Below are positions 1-14,066 of a stretch of DNA of 64,000 nt, piece by piece. The stretch lies in assembly GCF_051014445.1 (NCBI RefSeq), contig NW_027488365.1, positions 3,162,001 through 3,226,000 on the forward strand, in the 5' to 3' direction. Position 1 is the stretch's first letter, and every line of letters begins with the position of its first letter. A program made the translations under genes and the position numbers. This stretch comes from Colletes latitarsis. Its lineage: Eukaryota > Arthropoda > Insecta > Hymenoptera > Colletidae. The notes beneath the pieces are model-generated. The model made no database searches and was not told the origin of the DNA. It was given only the letters and a program-made list of their open reading frames with translations.

Positions 1-545
1 GATAACGCAAGTCAGGTCTGGGATAGGTCTGGGATTAGCCCTCATCAGACTCATACTTTCGCACACTTCACATACTCGTTGACAAGATCCTGGGTTTTTT
101 TCTGGTTTGGATCACGTAGTAATGTGGTACCACACTGAGACAGTCGATTGAACCTGGTTTCGATTAATATTTTAGAGAATAATTCATGTTAGGTCTAGGT
201 AAGGTCTGGGATTTGTTCTCATCAGGCTCATTCTTTCGCATATTTCTCATACTTGATGTCTAGATCCTGGGCTTTTTCTGGATTGCATCACGTAGTAATG
301 AAGTACAACACTGAAACAGTCAATTAAACCTGGTTTCCATCAATATTTTACACGACAACGCATGTTAGGTCTAGGTTAGGCCTGGGATTTGCCCTCATCA
401 GGGTCATACTTTCGCAGTTTTAACATACATGTTGACCTGATTGGGGGGTTTTTCCGCTTTGGATCACGTAGTAAAGTGGTACCACACTGAAGCAGTCCAT
501 TAAACCCGGTTTGGATCAATATTTTAGAGGATAACGCATGTTAGG
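1..545 (+). repeat. Duplicated block, copy 1 (partner 1586-2130)
   Basis: About three monomers repeated at an offset of 1585 bp (nine monomers plus 1 bp). Both copies share the unusual cgcaagtcagg and gggattagcc spellings, the agaataattcatg start of the next monomer, and the gcagttttaacatac monomer. A few substitutions separate them, for example gatcctggg against gattctggg. The match stops near 546, where ttagggctagg replaces ttaggtttggg. Confidence 0.85.
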
Positions 546-1585
546 GCTAGGTTAGCCCTGGGATTTTCACTCAACAGAATCATTCTTTCGCATTCTTCAC
601 ATACCTGTTGAACGGATCGAGGGTTTTTTCTGCTTTGGATCACGTAGTAAAGTGGTACCACACTAAAACAGTCCACTAAACCTGGTTTGGATCAATATTT
701 TAGAGGATAATGCATGTTAGGTCTAGGTTAGCCCTGGGATTTTCACTCATCAGACTCATTCTTTCGCATTCTTCACATACCTGTTGAACGGATCCTGGGT
801 TTTTTCTGGTTTGGATCACGTAGTAATGTGGGACCACACTGAAGCAATCAATTAAACCTGGTCTTGATAAATACTTTAGAGGATAACGCATGTTAGGTCT
901 AGGTTAGGTCTAGGATTTGCTCTCGTCAGGCTCATACTTTCGCATATTTCTCGTACTTGATGGCTAGATCCTGGGCTTTTTCTGGATTGCATCACGTAGT
1001 AATGAAGTACAACACTGAGACAGTCAATTAAACCTGGTTTCCATCAATATCTTAGAGGACAACGCAAGTTAGGTCTGGGATAGGTCTGGGATTTGCCCTC
1101 ATCAGACTCTTACGTTCGCGTTTTTCACATACTTGTTGAACGGATCCTGGGTTTTTTCTGGTTTGGATCACGTAGTAATGTGGTACCACACTGAAACAGT
1201 CAATTAAACCTGGTTTCGATCAATATTTTAGAGGACAATGCAAGTTAGGTCTGGGATAGGTCTGGGATTTGCCCACATCAGGGTCATACTTTCGCATTTT
1301 TCACATACTTGTTGAACAGATCCTGGGTTTTTTCTGGTTTGGATCGCGCAGTAATGTGGTACCACACTGAAACAGCCCACTAAACCTGGTTTCGATCAAT
1401 ATTTTAGAGGATAACGAAAGTTATGTCTAGATTAGGCCTGGGATTTGCCCTCATCAGGGTCATACTTTCGCATTTTTCACATACTTGTTGAACAGATCCT
1501 GGGTTTTTTCTGGTTTGGATCACGTAGTAATGTGGTACCACACTGAAACAGTCAATTAAACCTGGTTTCGACCATTATTTTAGAG

Positions 1586-2130
1586 GATAACGCAAGTCAG
1601 GTCTGGGATAGGTCTGGGATTAGCCCTCATCAGACTCATACTTTCGCACACTTCACATACTCGTTGACAAGATTCTGGGTTTTTTTCTGGTTTGGATCAC
1701 GTAGTAATGTGGTACCACACTGAAACAGTCGATTGAACCTGGTTTCGATTAATATTTTAGAGAATAATTCATGTTAGGTCTAGGTAAGGTCTGGGATTTG
1801 CTCTCATCAGGCTAATTCTTTCGCATATTTCTCATACTTGATGTCTAGATCCTGGGCTTTTTCCGGATTGCATGACGTAGTAATGAAGTACAACACTGAA
1901 ACAGTCAATTAAACCTGGTTTCCATCAATATTTTACACGACAACGCATGTTAGGTCTAGGTTAGGCCTGGGATTTGCCCTCATCAGGGTCATACTTTCGC
2001 AGTTTTAACATACATGTTGACCTGATCGAGGGTTTTTTCCGCTTTGGATCACGTAGTAAAGTGGTACCACACTGAAGCAGTCCATTAAACCCGGTTTGGA
2101 TCAATATTTTAGAGGATAACGCATGTTAGG
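1586..2130 (+). repeat. Duplicated block, copy 2 (partner 1-545)
   Basis: Second copy of the block at the left edge. Because the first copy starts at base 1, the duplication may extend leftward outside the window. Confidence 0.85.
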
Positions 2131-3164
2131 TTTGGGTTAGGTCTAGGATTTGCCCTCATCAGGCTCATACTTTCGCATATTTCTCATACTTCATGGCTAG
2201 ATCCTGGGCTTTTCCTGGATTGCATCACGTAGTAATGAAGTACAACACTGAAACAGTCAATTAAACCTGGTTTCCATCAATATTTTAGAGGATAACGCAT
2301 GTTAGGTTTGGGTTAGGTCTAGGATTTGCCCTCATCAGGCTCATACTTTCGCATATTTCTCATACCTCATGGCTAGATCCTGGGCTTTTTCTGGATTGTA
2401 TCACGTAGTAATGTGGTACCACGCTGAAACAGTCAATTAAACCTGGTTTCGATCAATATTTTAGAGGATAACGCAAGTTAGGTCTGGGATAGGTCTGGGA
2501 TTCGCCCTCATCAGGCTCATACTTTCGCATTCTTCACATACTTGTTGAACGGATCCTGGGCTTTTTCTGGATTGCATCACGTAGTAATGAAGTACAACAC
2601 TGAAACAGTCAATTAAACCTGGTCTTGATAAATATTTTAGAGGATAACGCATGTTAGGTTTGGGTTAGGTCTAGGATTTGCCCTCATCAGGCTCATGCTT
2701 TCGCATATTTCTCATACTTCATGGCTAGATCCTGGGCAGTTTCTGGATTGTATCACGTAGTAATGTGGTACCACGCTGAAACAGTCAATTAAACATGGTC
2801 TGGATAAATATTTTAGAGGATAACGCATCTTAGGTCTGTGTTAGGTCTAAGATTTGCCCTCCTCAGGCTCACAGTTTCGCGTTTTTCGCATACTTGTTGA
2901 ACAGATCCTGGGCTTTTTCTGGATTGCATCACGTAGTATTGTGGTACCACACTGAAACAGTCGATTAAACCAAGTTTCGATCAATATTTTTGAGGATAAC
3001 GCATGTTAGGTCTAGGTTAAGCCTGGGATTTTCACTCTTCAGACTCATACTTTCGCATTCTTCACATACTTGTTGAACGGATCTTGGGTTTTTTCTGGTG
3101 TGGATCACGTAGTAATGTGGCACCATACTGATACAATCAATTAAAACTGGTCTTGATAAATATT

Positions 3165-3340
3165 TTAGAGGCTAACGCATGTTAGGTCTGGGTTAGGTCT
3201 GGGATTTGCTCTCATCAGGCTCATTCTTTCGCATATTTCTCATACTTGATGGCTAGATCCTGGGCTTTTTCTGGATTGCATCACGTAGTAATGAAGTACA
3301 ACACTGAAACAGTCAATTAAACCTGGTTTCGATAAATATC
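3165..3340 (+). repeat. Representative 176-bp satellite monomer
   Basis: One clean monomer, given as a guide to the layout. It starts with ttagag plus a taacgcatg block. Two perfect 11-bp units TTAGGTCTGGG follow at 3182-3192 and 3193-3203. Next come a conserved gggatttgctctcatcag stretch, ctttcgc, and a variable segment (here of the catatttctcat type). The last part is the tcacgtagtaatg block, a degenerate palindrome region (here aagtacaacac instead of ggtaccacac), actgaaacagtc, aattaaacctggttt and gataaatat. The length of 176 bp is common for satellites that wrap roughly one nucleosome, but nucleosome phasing here is only an inference. Confidence 0.9.
3182..3203 (+). repeat. Telomere-like 11-bp dimer inside the monomer
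   Basis: Two tandem perfect copies of TTAGGTCTGGG. Nearly every monomer carries this pair in some form. Common versions have TTAGGTCTAGG in one position, ATAGGTCTGGG in the second, or TTAGGCCTGGG. Another perfect dimer is at 39682-39703. The unit contains the arthropod telomere pentamer TTAGG. The 11-bp spacing is retained even where the bases vary. Telomere relatedness is an inference from similarity. Confidence 0.8.
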
Positions 3341-3709
3341 TTAGAGAACAATTCATGTTAGGTCTAGGTTAGGCCTGGGATTTGCCCTCATCAGGGTCAT
3401 ACTTTCGCAGTTCTAACATACATGTTGACCTGATCGAGGGTTTTTTCTGCTTTGGACCACGTAGTAAAGTGGTACCACACTGAAACAGTCCACTAAACCT
3501 GGTTTGGATCAATATTTTAGAGGATAATGCATGTTAGGTCTGGGATAGGTCTGGGATTTGCCCTCATCAGACTCATACTTTCGCACACTTCACATACTCG
3601 TTGAACAGATCCTGGGATTTTTCTGGTATGGATCACGTAGTAATGTGGTACCATACTGAAACATTCAGTTAAACCTGGTCTTGATAAATATTTTTGAGGA
3701 TAACGCATG

Positions 3710-4413
3710 TTAGGTCTGGGTTAGGTCTAGGATTTGCCCTCATCACGCTCATACTTTCGCATATTTCTCATACTTCATGGCTAGATCCTTGGCTATTTCT
3801 GGATTGGATCACGTAGTAATGAGGTACCACACTGAAACTGCCCACTAAACCTGGTTCCGATCAATATTTTAGAGGATAACGAAAGTTATGTCTAGGTCAG
3901 GCCTGGGATTTGCTCTCATCAGACTCATGCTTTCGCATTTTTCACATACTTGTGGAACAAATCCTGGGTTTTTTCTGGTATGGATCACGTAGTAATGTGG
4001 TACCACAATGAAACATTCAGTTAAACCTGGTCTTGATAAATATTTTTGAGGATAACGCATGTTAGGTCTGGGTTAGGTCTAGGATTTGCCCTCATCAGGA
4101 TCATATTTACGCATATTTCTCATACTTCATGGCTAGATCCTGGGCTATTTCTGGATTGGATCACGTAGTAATGTGGTACCACACTGAAACAGCTCACTAA
4201 ACCTGGTTCCGATCAATATTTTAGAGGATAACGAAAGTTATGTCTAGGTCAGGCCTGGGATTTGCTCTCATCAGACTCATGCTTTCGCATTTTTCACATA
4301 CTTGTGGAACAAATCCTGGGTTTTTTCTGGTATGGATCACGTAGTAATGTGGTACCACAATGAAACATTCAGTTAAACCTGGTCTTGATAAATATTTTTG
4401 AGGATAACGCATG
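3710..4413 (+). repeat. Local two-monomer tandem duplication
   Basis: A 352-bp dimer is present twice (about 3710-4061 and 4062-4413). Each dimer contains a monomer with the distinctive gataacgaaagttatgtctagg start and the cttgtggaacaaatcc spelling. The inner monomers translate identically on the minus strand (3869-4060 and 4221-4412). The other monomer of the pair has some differences, so the event is recent but not brand new. Confidence 0.85.
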
Positions 4414-6846
4414 TTAGGTCTGGGTTAGGTCTAGGATTTGCTCTCATCAGGCTCATGCTTTCGCATATTTCTCATACTTCATGGCTAGATCCTGGGCTGT
4501 TTCTGGATTGTATCACGTAGTAATGTGGTACCACAATGAAACATTCAGTTAAACCTGGTCTTGATAAATATTTTTGAGGATAACGCATGTTAGGTCTGGG
4601 TTAGGTCTAGGATTTGCCCTCATCAGGATCATACTTTCGCATATTTCTTATACTTCATGGATAGATCCTGGGCTATTTTCTGGTTCGGATCACATAGTAA
4701 TGTGGTACCACACTGACACAGTCGATTAAAACAGGTTTCGATCAATATTCACGAGGATAACGCATGTTAGGTCTAGGTAAGGCCTGGGATTTTCACCCAT
4801 CAGACACATTCTTTCGCATTCTTCACATACCTGTTGAACGGATCCTGGGTTTTTTCTGGTTTGGATCACGTAGTAATGTGGGACCACACTGAAGCAATCA
4901 ATTAAACCTGGTCTTGATAAATATTTTTGAGGATAACGCATGTTAGGTCTGGGTTAGGTCTAGTATTTGCCCTCATCACGCTCATACTTTCGCATATTTC
5001 TCATACTTCATGGCTAGATCCTGGGCTATTTCTGGATTGGATCACGTAGTAATGTGGTACCACACTGAAGCAGCCCACTAAACCTGGTTCCGATCATTAT
5101 TTTAGAGGATAACGAAAGTTATGTCTAGGTTAGGCCTGGGATTTGCTCTCATCAGACTCATGCTTTCGCATTTTTCACATACTTGTGGAACAAATCCTGG
5201 GTTTTTTCTGGTATGGATCACGTAGTAATGTGGTACCACACTGAAACATTCAGTTAAACCTGGTCTTGATAAATATTTTAGAGGATAACGCATGTTAGGT
5301 TTGGGTTAGGTCTAGGATTTGCCCACATCAGGTTCATACTTTCGCATATTTCTCATACTTCCTGGGCTGTTTCTGGATTGGATCACGTAGTAATGTGGTA
5401 CCACGCTGAAACAGTCAATTAAACCTGGTTTCGATAAATATTTTAGAGGATAACGCAAGTTAGGTCTGGGATAGGTCTGGGATTCGCCCTCATCAGGCTC
5501 ATACTTTCGCACACTTCACAGACTCGTTTAACAGATCCTGGGTTTTTTCTGGTTTGGTTCACGTAGTAATGTGGTACCACACTGAAACATTCAATTAAAC
5601 CTTGTCTTGATCAATATTTCAGAGGATAACGCATGTTAGGTTTGGGTTAGGTCTAGGATTTGCCCACATCAGGCTCATACTTTCGCATTTTTCACATACT
5701 TGTTGAACAGATCCTGGCTTTCTCTGGTTTGGATCGCGCAGTAATGTGGTACCACACTGAAACAGCCCACTAAACCTGGTCTTGATAAATATTATTGAGG
5801 ATAACGCATGTTAGGTCTGGGTTAGGTCTAGGATTTGCCCTCATCAGGCTCATACTTTCGCATATTTCTCATACTTCATGGCTAGATCCTGGGCTATTTC
5901 TGGATTGGATCACGTAGTAATGTGGTACCACACTGAAACAGTCGATTAAACCAGGTTTCGATCAATATTCTTGAGGATAACGCATGTTAGGTCTAGGTAA
6001 GGCCTGGGATTTTCACTCATCAGACTCATTCTTTCGCATTCTTCACATACCTGTTGAACGGATCCTGGGTTTTTTCTGGTTTGGATCACGAAGTAATGTG
6101 GGACCACACTGAAGCAATCAATTAAACCTGGTCTTGATAAATATTTTAGAGAATAACGCATGTTAGGTCTGGGTTAGGTCTAGGATTTGCTCTCGTCAGG
6201 CTCATACTTTCGTATATTTCTCATACTTGATGGCTAGATCCTGGGCTTTTTCTGGATTGCATCACGTAGTAATGAAGTACAACACTGAAACAGTCAATTA
6301 AACCTGGTTTCCATCAATATCTTAGAGGACAACGCAAGTTAGGTCTGCGAAAGGTCTGGGATTTGCCCTCATCAGACTCATACGTTCGCGTTTTTCACAT
6401 ACTTGTTGAACGGATCCTGGGTTTTTTCTGGTTTGGATCACGTAGTAATGTGGGACCACACTGAAGCAATCAATTAAACCTGGTCTTGATAAATATTTTT
6501 GAGGATAACGCATGTTAGGTCTGGGTTAGGTCTAGGATTTGCCCTCATCAGGCTCATACTTTCGCATATTTCTCATACTTCATGGCTAGATCCTGGGCTA
6601 TTTCTGGATTGGATCACGTAGTAATGTGGTACCACACTGAAACAGTCGATTAAACCAGGTTTCGATCAATATTTTTGAGGATAACGCATGTTAGGTCTAG
6701 GTTAGGCCTGGGATTTGCCCACATCAGGGTCATACTTTCGCATTTTTCACATACTTGTTGATCAGATCCTGGGTTTTTTCTGATTTGGATCGGGCAGTAA
6801 TGTGGTACCACACTGAAACAGCCCACTAAACCTGGTTTCGATCAGT

Positions 6847-9800
6847 ATTTTAGAGGATAACGAAAGTTATGTCTAGGTTACGCCTGGGATTTGCTCCCAT
6901 CAAACTCGTGCTTTCGCATTTTTCACATACTTGTGGAACAGATCCTGGGTTTTTTCTGGTATGGATCACGTAGTAATGTGGTACCACACTGAAACATTCA
7001 GTTAAACCTGGTCTTGATAAATATTTTTGAGGATAACGCATGTTAGGTCTGAGTTAGGTCTAGGATTTGCCCTCATCAGGCTCATTCTTTCGCATATTTC
7101 TTATACTTCAAGGATAGATCCTGGGCTATTTTCTGGTTTGGATCACATAGTAATGTGGTACCACACTGAAACAGTCGATTAAACCAGGTTTCGATCAATA
7201 TTCTTGAGGATAACGCATGTTAGGTCTAGGTAAGGCCTGGGATTTTCACTCATCAGACTCATTCTTTCGCATTCTTCACATACCTGTTGAACGGATCCTG
7301 GGTTTTTTCTGGTTTGGATCACGTAGTAATGTGGGACCACACTGAAACAATCAATTAAACCTGGTCTTGATAAATATTTTAGAGGATAACGCATGTTAGG
7401 TCTGGGTTAGGTCTAGGATTTGCTCTCGTCAGGCTCATACTTTCGCATATTTCTCAAACTTGATGGCTAGATCCTGGGCTTTTTCTGGATTGCATCACGT
7501 AGTAATGAAGTACAACACTGAAACAGTCAATTAAACCTGGTTTCCATCAATATCTTAGAGGACAACGCAAGTTAGGTCTGGGATAGGTCTAGGATTTGCC
7601 CTCATCAGACTCATACGTTTCGTTTTTCACATACTTGTTGAACGGATCCTGGGTTTTTTCTGGTTTGGATCACGTAGTAATGTGGAACCACACTGAAACA
7701 TTCAAATAAACCTGGTCTTGATAAATATTTTAGAGGATAACGCATGTTAGGTTTGGGTTAGGTCTAGGATTTGCCCACATCAGGCTCATACTTTCGCATA
7801 TTTCTCATACTTCATGGCTAGATCCTGGGCTGCTTCTGGATTGTATCACGTAGTAATGTGGTACCACGCTGAAACAGTCAATTAAACCTTGTTTCGATCG
7901 ATATTTTAGAGGATAACGCAAGTTAGGTCTGGGATAGGTCTGGGATTTGCCCTCATCAGACTCATGCTTTCGCATTTTTCACATACTTGTTGAACAGATC
8001 CTGGGTTTTTTCTGGTATGGATCACGTAGTAATGTGGTACCATACTGAAACAGCCCACTAAACCTGGTTTCGATCAATATTTTAGAGGATAACGAAAGTT
8101 ATGTCTAGGTTAGGCCTGGGATTTGCCCTCATCAGACTCATGCTTTCGCATTTTTCACATACTTGTTGAACAGATCCTGGGTTTTTTTCTGGTTTGGATC
8201 ACGTAGTAGTGTGGTACCACACCGAAACATTCAGTTAAACCTGGTCTTGATAAATATTTTTGAGGATAACGCATGTTAGGTCTAGGTTAGGCCGGGGATT
8301 TTCACTCATCAGACTCATACTTTCGCATTCTTCACATACTTGTTGAACGGATCCTGAGTTTTTACTGGTTTGGATCACGTAGTAATGTGGTACCACACTG
8401 AAACATTCAATTAAACCTGGTCTTGATAAATATTTTAGAGGATAACACATGTTAGGTCTGGGTTAGGTCTAGGATTTGCCCTCATCAGGCTCCTCCTTTC
8501 GCATATCTCTCATACTTCATGGCTGGATCCTGGGCTATTTCTGGATTGGATCACATAGTAATGTGGTACCACACTGAAACAGTCAATTAAACCTGGTTTT
8601 GATCAATATTTTAGAGAATAATTCATGTTAGGTCTAGGTTCGGTCAGGGATTTGCTCTCATCAGGCACATTCTTTCGCATATTTCTCATACTTCATGGCT
8701 AGATACTGGGCATTTTCTGGATTGCTTCACGTAGTAATAAAGCACAACACTGAAACAGTCAATTAAACCTGGTTTCCATCAATATTTTAGAGGACAACGC
8801 ATGTCAGGTCTAGGTTAGGTCTGGGATTTGCTCTCATAAGGGTCATACTGTCGCAGTTTTAACTTACTTGTTGAACGGATCCTGGGTTTTTTCTGTTTTG
8901 GTTCACGTAGTAATGTGGTACCACACTGAAACATTCAATTAAACCTGGTCTTGATAAATATTTTAGAGGATGACGCATGTTAGGTTTGGGTTAGGTCTAG
9001 GATTTGCCCTCATCAGGCTCATACTTTCGCATATCTCTCATACTTCATGGCTAGATACTGGGCTGTTTCTGGGTTGTATCACATAGTAATGTGGTACCAC
9101 GCTGAAACAGTCGATTAAACCTGGTTTCGATCAATATTTTAGAGGATAACGCAAGTTAAGTCTGGGATAGGTCTGTGATTTGCCCTCATCAGACTCATAC
9201 TTTCGCGTTTTTCACATACTTGTTGAACAGATCCTGGGTTTTTTCTGGTTTGGATCACGTAGTAGTGTGGTACCACACTGAAACAGTCTATTAAACCTGG
9301 TTTTGGTCAATATTTTAGAGAATAATTCATGTTAGGTCTAGGTTAGGTCTGCGATTTGCTCCCATCAGGCTCATTCTTTCGCATATTTCTCATACTTGAT
9401 GGCTGGATCCTGGGCTTTTTCTGGATTGCATCACGTAGCAATGAAGTACAACACTGAAACAGTCAATTAAACCAGGTTTCGATCAATATTTTAGAGAATA
9501 ATTCATGTTAGGTCTAGGTTAGGTCTGGGATTTGCTCCCATCAGGCTCATTCTTTCGCATATTTGTCATACTTGATGGCTAGATCCTGGGCTTTTTCTGG
9601 ATTGAATCACGTAGTAATGAAGTACAACACTGAAACAGTCAATTAAACCTAGTTTCCATCAATATCTTAGAGGACAACGCAAGTTAGGTCTGGGATAGGT
9701 CTGGGATTAGCCCACATCAGGCTCATACTTTCGCGTTTTTCACATACTTGTTGAACAGATCCTGGGTTTTTTCTGGTTTGGATCACTTAGTAGACGGTAC

Positions 9801-9930
9801 CACACTGAAACAGTCCATTAATCCTGGTTTGGATCTATATTTTAGAGGATAACGCATGTTAGGTCTAGGTTAGGTCTCGGATTTGCCCTCGTCAGACTCA
9901 TACTTTCGCGTTTTTCACATACTTGTTGAA
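6847..9930 (+). repeat. Long-range duplicated block, copy 1 (offset 7220)
   Basis: About 3.08 kb, starting at the gataacgaaagttatg monomer, reappears at 14067-17150, 7220 bp away (41 monomers plus 4 bp). Rare shared spellings include cggtcagggatttg, gcacaacactg, tcataagggtcatactgtcgc, and the shortened tagtagacggtacc monomer. Identity is high except for one monomer-sized patch (8961-9096 here, 16181-16316 in the partner), where the partner carries a different monomer. Confidence 0.9.
8209..8222. other. 14-bp perfect palindrome, example copy
   Basis: GTGTGGTACCACAC reads the same on both strands. Most monomers have at least the inner ten bases GTGGTACCAC. Monomers with the tagtgtgg variant have all 14. 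A class of monomers with aagtacaacac has lost the symmetry. A dyad in each monomer could be a protein-binding site or a short cruciform, but no factor can be named from sequence alone. Confidence 0.75.
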
Positions 9931-12001
9931 CAGATCCTGGCTTTTTTCTGGATTGGGTCACGTAGTAGTGTGGTACCACACTGAAACAGTAGATTAAACC
10001 TGGTTTCGATCAATATTTTTGAGGATAACGCATGTTAGGTCTGTGTTAGGTCTAGGATTTGCCCTCATCAGGCTCATACTTTCGCATATTTCTCATACTT
10101 GACGGCTAGATCCTGGGCTTTTTCTGGATTGCATCAGGTAGTAATGAAGTACAACACTGAAGCAGTCAATTAAACCTGGTTTCGATCAATATTTTAGAGG
10201 ACAGCGCATGTTAGGTCCATGTTAGGCCAGGGATTTGCTCTCATCAGGGTCATACTTTCGCAGTTTTAACATACATGTTGACCTGATCGAGAGTTTTTTC
10301 TGCTTTGGATCACGTAGTAAAGTGGTACCACACTGAAACAGTCCATTTAACCTGGTTTGGATCAATATTTTAGAGGATAACGCATGTTAGGTCTGGGTTA
10401 GCCCTGGGATTTTCACTCATCAGACTCATACTTTCGCATTCTTCACATACTTGTTGAACGGATCCTGGGTTTTTTCTGGTTTCGTTAACGTAGTAATGTG
10501 GTACCACACTGAAACATTCAATTAAACCTGGTTTGGATCAATATTTTAGAGGATAACGCATGTTAGGTCTAGGTTAGGCCTCGGATTTGCCCTCATCAGG
10601 GTCATACTTTCGCAGTTTTAACATACATGTTGACCTGATCGAGGGTTTTTTCTGCTTTGGATCACGTAGTAAAGTGGTACCACACTGAAACAGTCCATTT
10701 AACCTGGTTTGGATCAATATTTTAGAGGATAACGCATGTTAGGTCTGGGTTAGCCCTGGGATTTTCACTCATCAGACTCATACTTTCGCATTCTTCACAT
10801 ACTTGTTGAACGGATCCTGGGTTTTTTCTGGTTTCGTTAACGTAGTAATGTGGTACCACACTGAAACATTCAATTAAACCTGATCTTGATAAATATTTGA
10901 GAGGATAACGCATGTTAGGTTTGGGTTAAGTCCTGGATTTGCCCTCATCAGTCTCATACTTTCGCATATTTCTCATACCTCATGGCTAGATCCTGGGCTG
11001 TTTCCGGATTGTATCACGTAGTAATTTGGTACCACGCTGAAACAGTCAATTAAACCTGGTTTCGATCAATATTTTGCAGGATAACGCAAGTTAGGTCTGG
11101 CATAGGTCTGGGATTCGCCCTCATCAGACTCATACTTTCGCGTTTTTCACATACTTGTTGAACTGATCCTGGGCTTTTTCTGGTTTGGATCACGTAGTAA
11201 TGTGGTACCACACTGAAACAGTCAATTAAGCCTGGTTTCGATCAATATTTTAGAGAATAATTCATGTTAGGTATAGGTTAGGTCTGGGATTTGCTCTCAT
11301 CAGGCTCATACTTTCGCACACTTCACATACTCGTTTGACACATCCTGGGTTATTTTCTGGTTTGGATCACGTAGTAATGTGGGACCACATTGAAACAGTC
11401 AATTAAACCTGGTTTCGATCAATATTTTAGAGAATAATTCATGTTAGGTCTAGGTTAGGCCTGGGATTTGCTCTCATCAGGGTCATACTTTCGCAGTTTT
11501 AACATACATGTTGACCTGACCGAGAGTTTTTTCTGCTTTGGATCACGAAGTAAAGTGGTACCACACTGAAACAGTCCATTAAACCTGGTTTGGATCAATA
11601 TTTTTGAGGATAACGCATGTTAGGTCTAGGTTAGGCCGGGGAATTTCACTCATCAGGCTCATACTTTCGCATATTTCTCATACTTCATGGCTAGATCCTG
11701 GGCTGTTTCTGGATTGTATCACATAGTAATGTGGTACCACGCTGAAACAGTCGATTAAACCTGGTTTCGATCAATATTTTAGAGGATAACGCATGTTAGG
11801 TCTAGGTTAGGCCTGGGATTTGCCCTCATCAGGGTCATACTTTCGCAGTTTTAACATACATGTTGACCTGATCGAGGGTTTTTTCTGCTTTGGATCACGT
11901 AGTAAAGTGGTACCACACTGAAACAGTCCATTTAACCTGGTTTGGATCAATATTTTAGAGGATAACGCATGTTAGGTCTAGGTTAGCCCTGGGATTTTCA
12001 C

Positions 12002-12855
12002 TCATCAGACTCATACTTTCGCACACTTCACATACTCGTTTGACAGATCCTGGGTTATTTTCTGGTTTGGATCACGTAGTAATGTGGGACCACATTGAAA
12101 CAGTCAATTAAACCTGGTTTCGATCAATATTTTAGAGAATAATTCATGTTAGGTCTAGGTTCGGTCTGGGATTTGCTCTCATCAGGCTCATTCTTTCGCA
12201 TATTTCTCATACTTGATGGCTAGATGCTGGGCTTTTTCTGGATTGCATCACGTAGTAATGAAGTACAACACTGAAACAGTCAATTAAACCTGGTTTCCAT
12301 CAATATCTTAGAGGACAACGCAAGTTAGGTCTGGGATTGGTCTGGGATTTGCCCTCATCAGGCTCATACTTTCCGCGTTTTTCACATGCTTGTTGAACAG
12401 ATCCTGGGTTTTTTCTGGTTTGGATCACGTAGTAGTGTGGGACCACACTGAAACAATCAATTAAACCTGGTCTTGATAAATATTTTAGAGGATAACGCAT
12501 GTTAGGTCTGGGATATGTCTGGGATTTGCCCTCATCAGACTCATACTGTCGCACACTTCACATACTCGTTGAACAGATCCTGGGTTATTTTCTGGTTTGG
12601 ATCACGTAGTAGTGTGGTACCACACTGAAACAGTCCATTAAACCTGGTTTGGATCAATATTTTAGAGCATAACGCATGTTAGGTCTAGGTTAGGTCTGGG
12701 ATTTTCACTCATCAGACTCATACTTTCGCATTCTTCACATACTTGTTAAACGGATCCTGGGTTTTTTCTGGTTTGGATCACGTAGTAATGTGTGTCCACA
12801 CTGAAACAATCAATTAAACCTGGTCTTGATAAATATTTTAGAGGATAACGCATTT
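12002..12855 (+). repeat. Duplicated block, copy 1 (offset 8448)
   Basis: About five monomers that recur at 20450-21303, exactly 48 monomers (8448 bp) away. Diagnostic spellings shared by both are catactcgtttgacagatcc, gatgctgggc, ctttccgcgtttttcacatgcttg (an extra c in ctttccgcg), and tttagagcataacgc. The match ends after the tgtgtccacactg monomer. Confidence 0.85.
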
Positions 12856-14066
12856 TAGGTCTGGGATATGTCTGGGATTTGCCCTCATGAGACTCATACT
12901 TTCGCACACTACACATACTCGTTGAACAGATCCTGGGTTTTTTCTGGTTTGGATCACGTAGTAATGTGGTACCACACTGAAACAGTCGATTAAACCAGGT
13001 TTCGATCAATATTTTTGAGGATAACGCATGTTAGGTCTAGGTTAGGCCTGGGGTCTTCACTCATGAGGCTCATACTTTCGCATTCTTCACATACTTGTTG
13101 AACGGATCCTGGGTTTTTTCTGGTTTGGATCACGTAGTAATGTGGGACCACACTGAAACAGTCAATTAAACCTGGTTTCGATCAATATTTTAGAGGATAA
13201 CGCATGTTAGGTCTGGGATTGGTCTGGGATTTGACCTCATCAGACTCACACTTTCGCACACTTCACATACTCGTTGAACAGATCCTGGGTATTTTCTGGT
13301 TTGGATCACTTAGTGATGTGGTACCACACTGAAACAGTCGATTAAACCTGGTTGCGATCAATATTTTAGAGGATAACGCATGTTAGGTCTAGGTTAGCCA
13401 TGGGATTTTCACTCATCAGACTCATACTTTCGCATTCTTCACATATTTGTTGAACGGATCTTGGGTTTTTTCTGGTGTGGATCACGTAGTAATGTGGTAC
13501 CACACTGAAACAATCAATTAAACCTGATCTTGATAAATATTTTAGAGGATAACGCATGTTATGTCTGGGATAGGTCGGGGATTTGCCCTCATCGGCCTCA
13601 TACTTTCGCACACTTCACATACTCGTTGAACAGATCCTGGGTTTTTTCTGGTTTGGATCACGTAGTAATCTGGAACCACACTGAAACAATCAATTAAACC
13701 TGGACTTGATAAATATTTTAGAGGTTAACGCATGTTAGGTCTGGGTAAGGTCTAGGATTTGCCCTCGTCAGGCTCATACTTTCGCATATTTCTCATACTT
13801 CATGGCTAGATCCTGGGCTATTTCTGGATTAGATCACGTAGTAATGTGGTACCACTCTGAAACAGTCAATTAAACTTGGTTTCCATCAAGATCTTAAAGG
13901 ACAACGCAAGTTAGGTCTGGGATAGGTCTTGGATTTGCCCTCATCAGGCTCATACTTTCACGTTTTTCACATACTTGTTGAACGGATCATGGGTTTTTTC
14001 TGGTTTGGATCACGTAGTAGTATGGTACCACACTGAAACAGTCCATTGAACCTGGTTTGGATCAAT

